From Alphaproteobacteria bacterium (GTDB lineage: Bacteria > Pseudomonadota > Alphaproteobacteria > Micropepsales > Micropepsaceae), in NCBI GenBank assembly GCA_009693985.1, contig SHWE01000003.1, positions 1 through 64,000 on the forward strand: a DNA stretch of 64,000 nucleotides. The letters run 5' to 3'. Under the pieces are notes generated by a model. That model saw only the letters and a program-made list of their open reading frames with translations. It ran no database searches and had not been told where the DNA came from. Made by a program: the position numbers and the translations under genes. Positions 35,940-44,424 of this stretch are shown here, piece after piece (within the stretch, counting starts at the first letter, position 1; every line of letters begins with the position of its first letter).

Positions 35940-37498
35940 GACGTGGGACCGCGCCGCTTCGCCAATTTCGCGCCGGTGTCGAAATAGCGCCCGGTGAGCG
36001 CCTTCTCTGCTTCGTCCGCGTTTTCTTCCGTCCATAGGCTGAGCGGATAGCCGTGCCAGGGCGCTTTCAATTCGAGCGCCGGCAGACCGAGCGCGTCCCA
36101 GCGGGCGCGCGCTTTCTCCATCAGATCGCGGCGGGGCAGCGAGACCGGCAGATAGGGATATTCGCGGCAGGCATTGATGAGGATTGCGGAGGCATCCTCC
36201 AGCCCCGGCGTGACGGACGGATCGAGGCGCGGGATCTTGCCGCGGAAGATCTCGACATCGCGATGGGGCTGCATCGAATAGGACAGCGCCCACAGAATTC
36301 CGTCCATGGAATCGGGATCGACGTCGGAATCGACCGCGATCAGAATTTTTCCCAGTGAGGGATCGAAATTGGCGGCTTCATGTAGAGCCCTTTGCGGCTC
36401 GCCGGGCGCGGGGTTGGTGAGTTGGATGACGAACATCATGTTGCAGCTTGCCGCCTCGTGGCTGGCGACGCGTGTGACCGATGCTATTTTTTTTACATTG
36501 CGCAGATGATTGAGAAGGATCGCATCGAACGCCGCTTTGCGGATGACGGTGCTTTCGCTCGGCGGGAATTCGCTGATGATGCCTTGATAGATCGGCTGGG
36601 CACGATGGGTGATGGCGGTGACTTCGAAAATCTTCTCCATCTTGCGCGGGCCGAGATAGCCAGACGCCTCGCCGAAGGGCGCCTCGGGCTCCAGCACATC
36701 GGTACGGATGCGGCCCTCGATGACGATCTCGGCATGCGCCGGCACCACGGCATCGAAGGTTTCGGCGCGCGTCACCTCGATAGGTGCGCCGTTGAGCGCG
36801 CCGGCCAGCCCATATTCGTCGACGCCATAGGGCACTTTGCTGGCGGCTGCGAGCAACAGGGCGGGCGGGCCTCCGATGAAGATGGCGGCCTCGAGGGGCC
36901 TGCCCATGCGCCGCGCCTTTTCCCATTGGATCGCCAGATGCTGCGTCGGCACGTCGGTGGCGCAGCCGACGCGATCCTCGGCTTTTATCATGCCGCGATA
37001 GATGCCGAGATTGTAGGCGCCGTTTTCCGGATCGCGCGTCACCCACACGCCGGCGGTGATGAAGGGCGCCGGATCGAAGCCCGGCGTGGAAATCAAATGC
37101 GGAAAACGGTCGACGCCGCCGCCGAGCGCGGGCGCGTGGACAATGGTCTCCTTCACCGGTGCGGCGCTTGGCTCCACCATGCGCGGCGGCAGATGATTGC
37201 TGTGCGCGCGTTGCCACGCGGCGGCGATATTGTCGGCATCCGTGCCAAGCGCCGCGCCATAAACGCTGCGCGAGCTTCCGAGCGCGCCGAGCACCACCGA
37301 GCCGTCGAACTTGCGCCCGCGCGCATCCGTGACGTTGCGGAACCAGAAGGCTTTGCGCTCTGCTTCGGGAAGGCCGCGAAATTGCAGGCGGACCAGCGGC
37401 ACCAGCTCTGTGTCCTTGCAGATTTTCTCGTCGATGGTGTGGAGAAGTTCGCGGCGCGAAAGTTCGGCAATGTAATCGCGCAGGTCCCGGTACGGCAT
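35936..37498 (-). CDS. UbiD-family prenylated-FMN-dependent decarboxylase
   Basis: 520 residues. Begins MPYRDLRDYIAELSRRELLHTID, the usual UbiD opening. Catalytic Arg in LGIYRGMIKAEDR; the Glu-Glu pair is in PEAPFGEASGYL, with Ala replacing Gly in the EGPFGE motif but both Glu retained. Length and C-terminal region (VDSDVDPDSMDGILWAL) are normal. Second gene of the leftward operon: it lies 4 bases after the MFS stop and overlaps the next gene by 4 bases. Likely decarboxylates (or carboxylates) an aromatic acid before or after CoA-dependent hydroxylation. One of three UbiDs in the window. Confidence 0.92.
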   Translation of the reverse strand: MPYRDLRDYIAELSRRELLHTIDEKICKDTELVPLVRLQFRGLPEAERKAFWFRNVTDARGRKFDGSVVLGALGSSRSVYGAALGTDADNIAAAWQRAHSNHLPPRMVEPSAAPVKETIVHAPALGGGVDRFPHLISTPGFDPAPFITAGVWVTRDPENGAYNLGIYRGMIKAEDRVGCATDVPTQHLAIQWEKARRMGRPLEAAIFIGGPPALLLAAASKVPYGVDEYGLAGALNGAPIEVTRAETFDAVVPAHAEIVIEGRIRTDVLEPEAPFGEASGYLGPRKMEKIFEVTAITHRAQPIYQGIISEFPPSESTVIRKAAFDAILLNHLRNVKKIASVTRVASHEAASCNMMFVIQLTNPAPGEPQRALHEAANFDPSLGKILIAVDSDVDPDSMDGILWALSYSMQPHRDVEIFRGKIPRLDPSVTPGLEDASAILINACREYPYLPVSLPRRDLMEKARARWDALGLPALELKAPWHGYPLSLWTEENADEAEKALTGRYFDTGAKLAKRRGPTS

Positions 37499-37502
37499 GA
37501 CG

Positions 37503-38753
37503 TCAATATTTCCGCATCAGCGGGATCATCGCAAGCGACGTCACCATGCAGGACAGCACAAGGAAGATCAGTCCGGCCTGGAAATCGCCCGTGCGGCTGA
37601 CGAGCACCCCGATGATGAACGGTGCGGCGGAACCGACGAGATTGGCGAACCCGGCAAAAAGGCCGAAGCCCATGGCGGTTATGCGGGCGGGAATGATCTG
37701 AAGGCTGAGAGCGAAGAGGGGGGGCGTGGCGCCGCCCCAGAAATATGCGCTCAACGCGATGCAGAGGGCCGCGGTATCGGCATTGGGCGCGACAGCGGCG
37801 AGATAGACGGACACGCCCGTCATGAATTGCGCGAAGCCGCAAACGGCGGCGCGTTTTCCCGTTCTGTCCGCGAGCCAGGCGAAAGACAGCTGGCCGACCA
37901 TCATCGCGGCGAAGGTCAGCGCCGAATAGGCCCCCGTCATCGTCAGGCTGAATCCGCGGGCCTGCTGAAGATAGGTGGGCAGCCAGCTGTTGAGGCCCCA
38001 GAGATAGATCAGCGTGCCGGAATTAAAGATCGGCAGCATCCAATACCGCCAATTGCCCGCGAGGATGCCGAGCGCTTCGCCTACGGATATGGAGGCTTCC
38101 TTGGCAGGCGTCGCGGAGACCGGGCCGCCCGGCGGGTTGTCTCTCAGGAAGAACCAGATAATGGGAAACACGATCAGCGCATTCAACGCGGCGAGCACGA
38201 AGAACGAGGCGCGCCAGCCATATTGCGCGACCAGGAAGATCACCAGCGGGAAGCCGATCATGGAGCCCAGCGGACTGCCGATGGTCCAAAAGGCGGTGGC
38301 GAGCGCTTGCTCCTTCGGCGCGAACCAGCGCTTGACCGTGGCCGTGGCGGTGCCGAATTGTGGGCCCTCGACCACGCCGATAGCGATGCGCGATGCGATC
38401 ATCAGCGAGTACGAACTGACCGATCCCATAAAGGCCATGATGAAAGCGAGCGCGGCGGCGATGGCCGAAAGCGTCCGGCGCGGTCCGAAGACATCGCCGC
38501 TGACGCTGAACAGCATGACCGAAGCGCCATAGGGAAAGACGAAAGCCGTCATCAGAAGGCCCATCAGTGCCGGATTGGCGATTCCGATCGCCTCCTGAAA
38601 CTCCCGGTTGCCGAACAGCACGGCCACGTTGATGCGGTCGAAGAACGCCGTGGTGATGGCGAGGAGCAGGATGGCGGTCACGCCCCAGCGCGCCCGGGAA
38701 TACCCCTTCGCGAGCGCTGAAACCGTCTGCGTTGCCGGGCTCGCGTCGTTCAA
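37503..38753 (-). CDS. MFS transporter, anion:cation symporter (ACS)-like
   Basis: About 416 residues if the TTG at 38753 is the start. That codon is preceded by GGGAGGGGA at good spacing, while the in-frame ATG at 38780 has no ribosome binding site. Twelve TM segments; FFDRINVAVLFGNREFQE in TM1 matches the ACS family D-R-x-N motif, and VVEGPQFGTATATVKRWF matches its TM4-5 G-(E)-x-P motif. ACS carriers import organic anions such as phthalate-like compounds, sugars acids or cis-aconitate. First gene of the leftward operon and divergent from marR, so likely controlled by it. Confidence 0.86.
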   Translation of the reverse strand: MNDASPATQTVSALAKGYSRARWGVTAILLLAITTAFFDRINVAVLFGNREFQEAIGIANPALMGLLMTAFVFPYGASVMLFSVSGDVFGPRRTLSAIAAALAFIMAFMGSVSSYSLMIASRIAIGVVEGPQFGTATATVKRWFAPKEQALATAFWTIGSPLGSMIGFPLVIFLVAQYGWRASFFVLAALNALIVFPIIWFFLRDNPPGGPVSATPAKEASISVGEALGILAGNWRYWMLPIFNSGTLIYLWGLNSWLPTYLQQARGFSLTMTGAYSALTFAAMMVGQLSFAWLADRTGKRAAVCGFAQFMTGVSVYLAAVAPNADTAALCIALSAYFWGGATPPLFALSLQIIPARITAMGFGLFAGFANLVGSAAPFIIGVLVSRTGDFQAGLIFLVLSCMVTSLAMIPLMRKY

Positions 38754-38858
38754 ATGGGTCCCCTCCCGTAACCCGAGCATAGATAGTGTGGTGTCCTTCC
38801 GCCAGCAGCCCCACCATCCCGGGGCGCTTTTGCGCATGGTCCCGCTATAAAATTTCAG

Positions 38859-38873
38859 CTAACAAAGTTAGTT
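38859..38873. promoter_or_regulatory. Candidate MarR operator upstream of marR
   Basis: CTAAC-AAA-GTTAG is a perfect 5-bp-arm palindrome (38859..38871) extended to ACAAAGTTAGTT at 38862..38873, lying 30 bases before the marR start in the divergent promoter region. TATAAA, a -10-like hexamer, is about 10 bases upstream. The core recurs in front of the HpaC-like gene. Confidence 0.55.
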
Positions 38874-38902
38874 TGGAGACACAGTTCGCAAAGAATGGTC
38901 AC

Positions 38903-39433
38903 ATGCGCGTCATCGACGCCGCGCGCCTGGAGAAGCGCCGCGAGAAGGCCGTGAAGGCCCGCGGGACGGAAGACCGGCATGTCTATTTTTGCGGCGTCGC
39001 CGAGGCGCGCTATGTGCTGCGCAAGGTCTACCGGCTGGTGGAAGATGAAGCCAAGCGCGCGGGGCTCGATCCGCTGGCGCATCAGGCGCTCATCCAGATC
39101 TACGGCAGCGACGAGCAGATGCTGCGGGTCAAGGAAGTTGCGGAGCGGCTCGACATCACCGCCGCTTTCGCTTCCAGCCTCGTCAAGATGCTGGACGGCA
39201 AGAACTACGTTGCCCGGTCTCGCGACAAGCACGACAATCGCGTCATCTGGGTCAAGATAACAAAAAGCGGGCGCGACCTTCTTCATCGCATCGACGAGCA
39301 GGTGCAAATCCACGTCGATTATTTCACCCGCGGATTGACGCCGCATCAGACCGAAGCCGCGCTTTCCATCCTGATGTTCTACGCCGGCGCATCCTTGCGC
39401 CAAGCGCCGAAACGGGCCGGGCGGGGAGAATAA
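38903..39433 (+). CDS. MarR-family transcriptional regulator
   Basis: 176 residues from the ATG at 38903; the open frame continues upstream but only through the divergent promoter. Winged helix-turn-helix region: LAHQALIQIYGSDEQMLRVKEVAERLDITAAFASSLVKMLDGKNYVARSRDKHDNRVIWVKIT, with the wing DKHDNR. An unusually basic N-terminal extension of about 35 residues precedes the fold. MarR proteins usually repress catabolic genes and release DNA on binding an aromatic acid or its CoA ester. Position between two divergent aromatic operons and the matching upstream elements make it the likely local regulator. Confidence 0.9.
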   Translation: MRVIDAARLEKRREKAVKARGTEDRHVYFCGVAEARYVLRKVYRLVEDEAKRAGLDPLAHQALIQIYGSDEQMLRVKEVAERLDITAAFASSLVKMLDGKNYVARSRDKHDNRVIWVKITKSGRDLLHRIDEQVQIHVDYFTRGLTPHQTEAALSILMFYAGASLRQAPKRAGRGE

Positions 39434-39444
39434 AAGATGAGTAG

Positions 39445-39456
39445 ACAAAGCTAGTT
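39445..39456. promoter_or_regulatory. Second candidate MarR site, upstream of the HpaC-like gene
   Basis: ACAAAGCTAGTT differs at one position from the 12-mer upstream of marR and lies 40 bases before the flavin reductase start, overlapping a short AT-rich stretch (CATAAAATTAACCCTATGATATA) that may be the promoter. The dyad is less perfect here. Confidence 0.5.
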
Positions 39457-39495
39457 GAGTGACATAAAATTAACCCTATGATATAGGCGCTTTCC

Positions 39496-40005
39496 ATGCC
39501 GGCAGAAGATTTGACGTTCCGCAACGCCATGCGGCTGCTCGCCGGGGGCGTCACCATCATCGCCACCACATGGGAAGGCGAGCGTAGCGGGTTGACCGCG
39601 ACGGCGGTGTGTTCGCTCGCGCTCGGTCCGGCGCGGGTGCTCGCTTCGGTCAATGTGCAGGGACTTACCTATGAACTCGTGTCCAAGAGTCGAATCATGT
39701 CGGTGAACATGCTCGCCGCCGATCACGCAGGCCTCGCGGAGCGCTTTGCAAGACGGCGCGAAGGAAACGGCGAAGATCGTTTTGCCGGCTCCGACTGGCG
39801 CGAATGCAAGACGGGAGCGCCGGTGCTTGCCGATGCGCTCGCGGCCCTCGATTGCCGCGTGACGGACATCGTGCCGATCGACAGCCACGCCATTCTTATC
39901 GGCACGGTCGAGGACATTCTGTTCGGTCCGCCCCGTCAGCCGCTGATCAATTTCGAAGGCGGCTTCACCTCGATTGCCAAAGATTTTCCGGAAAGAACGA
40001 CATGA
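39496..40005 (+). CDS. Flavin reductase, HpaC-like
   Basis: 169-residue flavin reductase domain protein of the HpaC/RutF type: FRNAMRLLAGGVTIIATTWEGERSGLTATAVCSLAL, with S/T-x-N-(M) in SVNMLAADH and the C-terminal HAILIGTVEDI. It supplies reduced FAD to the partner oxygenase encoded immediately downstream; the stop codon overlaps that start by 4 bases. First gene of the seven-gene rightward operon behind a putative MarR site. Confidence 0.9.
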   Translation: MPAEDLTFRNAMRLLAGGVTIIATTWEGERSGLTATAVCSLALGPARVLASVNVQGLTYELVSKSRIMSVNMLAADHAGLAERFARRREGNGEDRFAGSDWRECKTGAPVLADALAALDCRVTDIVPIDSHAILIGTVEDILFGPPRQPLINFEGGFTSIAKDFPERTT

Positions 40006-41492
40006 ACGATGTGAAGTCCTCCATCGCGTCCGTTCGGTCCATGCGCAGCGGAGCCCAATACCTCGACTCGATCCGCGCCGACGGGCGGAAGGTCTATCTC
40101 GACGGCGAGGCGGTAAGTGACGTCACTACGCATCCGGCGTTGCGTGGCGCCGCGCGTTCGATCGCGCGCCTCTACGACGTTGCCGCCGATCCGGCGAATG
40201 CCGAATTGATGACGTTTACGTCGCCCAAAGGCAGTCCGGCTTTACGTTGCTACCACATCCCCAAGACGCCGGTCGATCTGGCGGCGCGGCGCGGCCTCTC
40301 CACGCGCTGGGCGGAAGAGAGCTTCGGCTTGATGGGGCGAACGCCCGATCATGTCGCGGGGTTCCTCGCCGGCTATGCGGCAAAGCCCTCGGTCTTCGCC
40401 GAAGCGGGACAGCAATATGCCGATAATGTCGTGCGCTATTACGAGCATGCGCGCGACAATCATCTTTATCTTTCCTACGCCATCGTGCCACCGCAGATCG
40501 ATCGCTCCAAGCCCGCGCACAAGCAATCCGATCCGACACTTCACGCGGGCGTGGTCAAGGAGCGCGACGACGGCATCGTGCTGAAGGGCGCGCAACAATT
40601 GGGGACGGGCGCCGTGTTCTCGGACGCCATCTATATAAGCTGCATCCATCCTTTGACGCCGGGCGATGAAGCTTATGCTTTCGCCGTTGCCGTACCCGCC
40701 AATGCGCCGGGCGTGAAGATCTTCCCGCGCCGGTCTTATGCATCGGGCGCGCCCAGCAGCTTCGATTATCCGCTCTCCAGTCGGTTCGACGAGCTCGACG
40801 CGCTGATCGTGCTCGACGAAGTGTTCGTGCCGTGGGAAAACGTATTCTGCTATCGCAATTTGCAGCTTTGCCGCGACCAATGGTGGCGAACGCCGTCGCA
40901 TTCCTACGGCAATCATCAGGCACAAATACGTTACAGCGTGAAATTGCGCTTCCTGCTCGGGCTCACCAAGCGGCTCGTCGAGATCACCGGCGTCGACGCT
41001 ATGCCGCCGGTGCAGATTCAACTCGGCGAGATGGCGGCCTTCGCGACCATCGTCGATTCCATGGTCAAGGCGCAGGAATCGCAGGCGACGGTCGATGCCG
41101 AAGGCACGGTGTGGCCGTCGAAGGCGGCGCTGTACGCCGTGATGGCGCTGCAATCGGAGATTAATCCGCGACTGCTCGACACGGCCCGCGAGCTTGCTGG
41201 CGGTTCGATCATCATGCTCCCGTCATCGCTCAAGGATTTCGAATCCCCCGAAATAGCGGCCCAGATCGAGCGCTACATCGCCTCGCCGGGATTTCCGGCC
41301 CGCGAGCGCGTCGCCGTCCTGAAGCTCGTCTGGGACCTCATCGGAACCGAATTCGCCGGCCGCCATGAGCAATATGAGAAGTTCTACGGGGGCGCCTCCT
41401 TCCTGGTGAAGCAGAACATGGCCCGTACCTATGATTTTGCTGCGGCAACCAAGATGGTCGACCGCGCGCTTTCGTTACCTGCGGAAAATTGA
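40002..41492 (+). CDS. FADH2-dependent oxygenase, 4-hydroxyphenylacetate 3-monooxygenase (HpaB)-like
   Basis: 496 residues, normal HpaB length. Opening MRSGAQYLDSIRADGRKVYLDGE and later HAGVVKERDDGIVLKGAQQLGT, FVPWENVFCYRNL, and ELAGGSIIMLPSS are HpaB-family landmarks; the fold is acyl-CoA-dehydrogenase-like. It ortho-hydroxylates a phenolic ring using FADH2 from the HpaC-like partner. Whether 4-hydroxyphenylacetate is the substrate is doubtful because no homoprotocatechuate genes follow; the downstream UbiD and molybdenum hydroxylase suggest another phenolic or N-heteroaromatic acid. Confidence 0.9.
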   Translation: MNDVKSSIASVRSMRSGAQYLDSIRADGRKVYLDGEAVSDVTTHPALRGAARSIARLYDVAADPANAELMTFTSPKGSPALRCYHIPKTPVDLAARRGLSTRWAEESFGLMGRTPDHVAGFLAGYAAKPSVFAEAGQQYADNVVRYYEHARDNHLYLSYAIVPPQIDRSKPAHKQSDPTLHAGVVKERDDGIVLKGAQQLGTGAVFSDAIYISCIHPLTPGDEAYAFAVAVPANAPGVKIFPRRSYASGAPSSFDYPLSSRFDELDALIVLDEVFVPWENVFCYRNLQLCRDQWWRTPSHSYGNHQAQIRYSVKLRFLLGLTKRLVEITGVDAMPPVQIQLGEMAAFATIVDSMVKAQESQATVDAEGTVWPSKAALYAVMALQSEINPRLLDTARELAGGSIIMLPSSLKDFESPEIAAQIERYIASPGFPARERVAVLKLVWDLIGTEFAGRHEQYEKFYGGASFLVKQNMARTYDFAAATKMVDRALSLPAEN

Positions 41493-41564
41493 AGCCAAAA
41501 AGGGGCGTTGCAAAACCTGCCCCAATGCTCGACAAAACCGCAATCGAACGGGTGGGAGTAGGAC

Positions 41565-43091
41565 ATGGCGGCTGACCGCAAACCGGTCGCTTTCGGCGAT
41601 CTTCGGAACTGGATCGAGACCTTGCGCGAAAGCGGCGAGCTCAGCGAAGTTGCGGCCGAAGTCGATTGGAACATCGAGCTCGGCACCATCACGCGGCTCG
41701 CCCAAGGCACCGGCAAGGGCCCGGCGCTGCTCTTCAACAACATCAAGGATTACAACAAGAAGGATTCGCGCTGCCGTCGCATTTTCGCCTGCTCGCTGTC
41801 GAGCTACCGGCGGATCGCGATGATGTTGGGTCTTGCCGCCGACACGCATCCGCGCGACATGGTGAAAATCTGCCGCACCATCGTCGGCGGCAGCGTGCCG
41901 CCGAAGATCGTCGCCAGCGGTCCGGTGAAAGAGAACATCGTCAAAGGCAAGGACGTCGATCTCTATCAACTGCCGGCGCCGCATTGGAACCGCGCCGATG
42001 GCGGGCGCTATATCATCACCTATGCGGGGTGCGTCAGCAAACATCCCGACACCGGCGTAATGAATATCGGCGTCTATCGCGGCATGGTGACGGGCAAGGA
42101 CAAGATTTCCGTCCTGATGTACCGCGCCCAGAACATCGGCCATCACGTCACCGCCTGGCAGCAAAAGGGCGCCAAGGAAATGCCGGTCGCCTTCGTGATC
42201 GGCTGGGAGCCGTCGCTCGATTTCTGCGGCGGCGTGCCGGTGCCGGCGGGCGTGTGCGAATATGACGTGATGGGCGCGATACGCGGCGCCCCCGTCGAGC
42301 TCGTCAAATGCGAGACCGTCGATCTTGAGGTGCCGGCCACGGCGGAGATCGTCATCGAAGGCATGCTGCAATTCGATCCCGCGACCCATGAGCTGGAAGG
42401 GCCTTTCGCCGAGTTCACCGGCTATGTCGCCGGCGAGCGCGCGCCGCGCCCGACCGTGCGCGTGACCGCGATCACCCATCGCAACGATCCGATCCTGCGC
42501 GGCACCATCGAGGGCGCGTTGCCGAAGAGCTTTTCCGAGAATGCCTTCACCAGCTCCGTCATGCGTTCGGCGATTGCCTGGAACGTGCTCGACCGCGCCG
42601 GCGTGCCGGGCGTTACGGACGTCTGGGGCCCGCCGGTGCAGATGGGCGTGAACCTCAACGTCGCCATCAAGCAGACCTATCGCAATCAGGCCAAGCAGGT
42701 GGCGAACGCGCTGTGGGGCAGCTCCGCCGCCCATGTGCGCTACAAGCATGTCACCGTCGTCGATGAGGACATCGACATCCACGATTATTCGGCGGTCGAT
42801 TGGGCCATCGCCTATCGTGTGAATGCGGGCGAGAACGATATCGTCATCATGCCCTCGACCTTTGGCGTCGGCCTCGATCCTTCGACGCGCAAGCGCGACC
42901 GCAACATCGGCATGTACGGCACGGGCAAATGGAACCGCGTGCTGATCGACGCGACCATCAATCTCGATTACGACCCCGATCCCGATTTTAACGGCGCGCG
43001 CTTCCCGCCGACCGTGTGGCCGTCGCCCGAGGACGAGAAGGCGGCGTTAGCGCGCTGGAGCGAGCTCGGGCTCAAGAAGAGCGAATCATGA
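41565..43091 (+). CDS. UbiD-family prenylated-FMN-dependent decarboxylase
   Basis: 508 residues. Catalytic Arg is in IGVYRGMVTGKDK and the Glu pair in LEGPFAEFTGYV. The N-terminal FGDLRNWIETLRESGELSEV and middle GRYIITYAGCVSKHPDTG segments fit the family. The gene follows the HpaB-like gene by 72 bases, and its stop overlaps the coxG-like start by 4 bases. Placement between a phenol hydroxylase pair and a molybdenum hydroxylase implies a ring-modifying pathway in which a carboxyl group is removed. Third UbiD of the window. Confidence 0.92.
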   Translation: MAADRKPVAFGDLRNWIETLRESGELSEVAAEVDWNIELGTITRLAQGTGKGPALLFNNIKDYNKKDSRCRRIFACSLSSYRRIAMMLGLAADTHPRDMVKICRTIVGGSVPPKIVASGPVKENIVKGKDVDLYQLPAPHWNRADGGRYIITYAGCVSKHPDTGVMNIGVYRGMVTGKDKISVLMYRAQNIGHHVTAWQQKGAKEMPVAFVIGWEPSLDFCGGVPVPAGVCEYDVMGAIRGAPVELVKCETVDLEVPATAEIVIEGMLQFDPATHELEGPFAEFTGYVAGERAPRPTVRVTAITHRNDPILRGTIEGALPKSFSENAFTSSVMRSAIAWNVLDRAGVPGVTDVWGPPVQMGVNLNVAIKQTYRNQAKQVANALWGSSAAHVRYKHVTVVDEDIDIHDYSAVDWAIAYRVNAGENDIVIMPSTFGVGLDPSTRKRDRNIGMYGTGKWNRVLIDATINLDYDPDPDFNGARFPPTVWPSPEDEKAALARWSELGLKKSES

Positions 43092-43555
43092 AGTTCAGCG
43101 GTGAACTTCTGGTGGCGGGCACTCCGCGCGAAGCCGTATTCGACAAATTGAAGGACGCGCGCTTCTTCGCGGGTTGCATTGAGGGCGTGCACGATCTCGT
43201 CGAAATCTCGCCGACCCAATACACCGCCATGTTCGAGACCAAGATCGCCTACATCAAATTCAAATTCGAAGTCTCGGTCGAGTTGACCAAAGCGGATAGT
43301 CCCGATTCCATCGCCGCCAAGATCGAAGGAAAACCGCACGGCATCGTCGGTCGGCTTTCCGCGATTTCGTCCGCGAACTTCGTCGAAAAAGATGGCGGAA
43401 CGGCGATACAATATGTCGTGGAAGCCAATCTGACGGGTCGGCTCGGCAGCATCGGCCAACCGGTGCTGAAGTCGAAAGCGAAGGAGATGGAAAAGCAATT
43501 CGTCCAAAACCTGCGCGCCGGCTTCGAAGGCAAGGGTGAGGCGCGCGCCCCATGA
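43088..43555 (+). CDS. CoxG-like SRPBCC protein
   Basis: 155 residues from the ATG at 43088 (overlap ATGA with UbiD). START/SRPBCC fold: FSGELLVAGTPREAVFDKLKDARFFAGCIEGV is the typical CoxG opening, with the conserved Cys-Ile-x-G. In carboxydotrophs CoxG helps recruit CO dehydrogenase to the membrane; similar proteins accompany other molybdenum hydroxylases. Here it directly precedes the medium, large and small subunits. It lacks the C-terminal hydrophobic tail of CoxG proper. Confidence 0.87.
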   Translation: MKFSGELLVAGTPREAVFDKLKDARFFAGCIEGVHDLVEISPTQYTAMFETKIAYIKFKFEVSVELTKADSPDSIAAKIEGKPHGIVGRLSAISSANFVEKDGGTAIQYVVEANLTGRLGSIGQPVLKSKAKEMEKQFVQNLRAGFEGKGEARAP

Positions 43556-44424
43556 TCCCGTTCGATTGGGTGGAACCGCGAAGCTTTGCGGAAGCCGTGG
43601 CCTCCCTCGATCCGGAGGATCCGACCGTGCGGCCTGTGGCCGGCGGCACCGCGCTGATGCTGATGATGAAGGCCGGCGTCTTCACGCCCACGCGTCTCAT
43701 CAGTCTCGCGCAGATCGAGCCGCATTATTCCGCCATTACAGTTGAGAAGAACGGCGCGCTTCGCATCGGCGCCATGGCGACTCTTTCGGCGCTGGAGCAA
43801 TCATCCGCGGTGGCGGAGCATTTCCCGGTCATCACCGAAACCCTGCTTACGCTTTCCAATGTGCGCGTGCGCAACGTCGCCTGCGTCGGTGGCGCGCTCG
43901 CCCATGGCGATCCGCATATGGATTTGCCGCCGCTCTTCGCGGCGCTGGGCGCGAAGGTCCTGGTGCGCGGGCCGGCCGGCGTTCGCGAGATCGATGTCGA
44001 TTCGCTCTATGCCGGCTATTACGAAACCATGCTGGCGAAGGACGAGCTGATCGCGGAAGTCTTTGTGCCCGCCCTTAACGGCGCCAAATCCGCCTATATG
44101 AAATGCACGTCGCGTTCGGCAGACGATTGGCCGGCGCTGGGCCTCGCGGTTCGGTTTGAGGTCGAGGGGCACGCCCATATCCGCAATCCGCGGCTGGTGG
44201 TGAGCGCCGCTACCGAAAAAGTCACGCGGCTCACCCAAGCCGAGGATATTCTCAAAAATGCCGAAGCGGATTCCGTCGTGCTGAAACGCGCGGGCGAAGC
44301 GGCGGCCGAGGAAGTGACTCTGCTTGGCGATGCACATGGCTCCGCGTCCTATAAGCGCGAATTGCTGCGCGTCTATCTTGCCCGCGCGATCCGCCATGCG
44401 CTTGCCGGAAAGTCCGCGCAATGA
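43552..44424 (+). CDS. Molybdenum hydroxylase FAD-binding medium subunit (CoxM-like)
   Basis: 290 residues. FAD-binding motifs: VAGGTALMLMMKAG and the second VRVRNVACVGGALAHGDPHMDL (TIGG-AHADP-like). The C-terminal CO dehydrogenase flavoprotein domain follows. Passes electrons from the small Fe-S subunit to an acceptor. Overlaps the coxG-like gene and the large-subunit gene by 4 bases each, so the three subunits are translationally coupled. Confidence 0.92.
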   Translation: MIPFDWVEPRSFAEAVASLDPEDPTVRPVAGGTALMLMMKAGVFTPTRLISLAQIEPHYSAITVEKNGALRIGAMATLSALEQSSAVAEHFPVITETLLTLSNVRVRNVACVGGALAHGDPHMDLPPLFAALGAKVLVRGPAGVREIDVDSLYAGYYETMLAKDELIAEVFVPALNGAKSAYMKCTSRSADDWPALGLAVRFEVEGHAHIRNPRLVVSAATEKVTRLTQAEDILKNAEADSVVLKRAGEAAAEEVTLLGDAHGSASYKRELLRVYLARAIRHALAGKSAQ

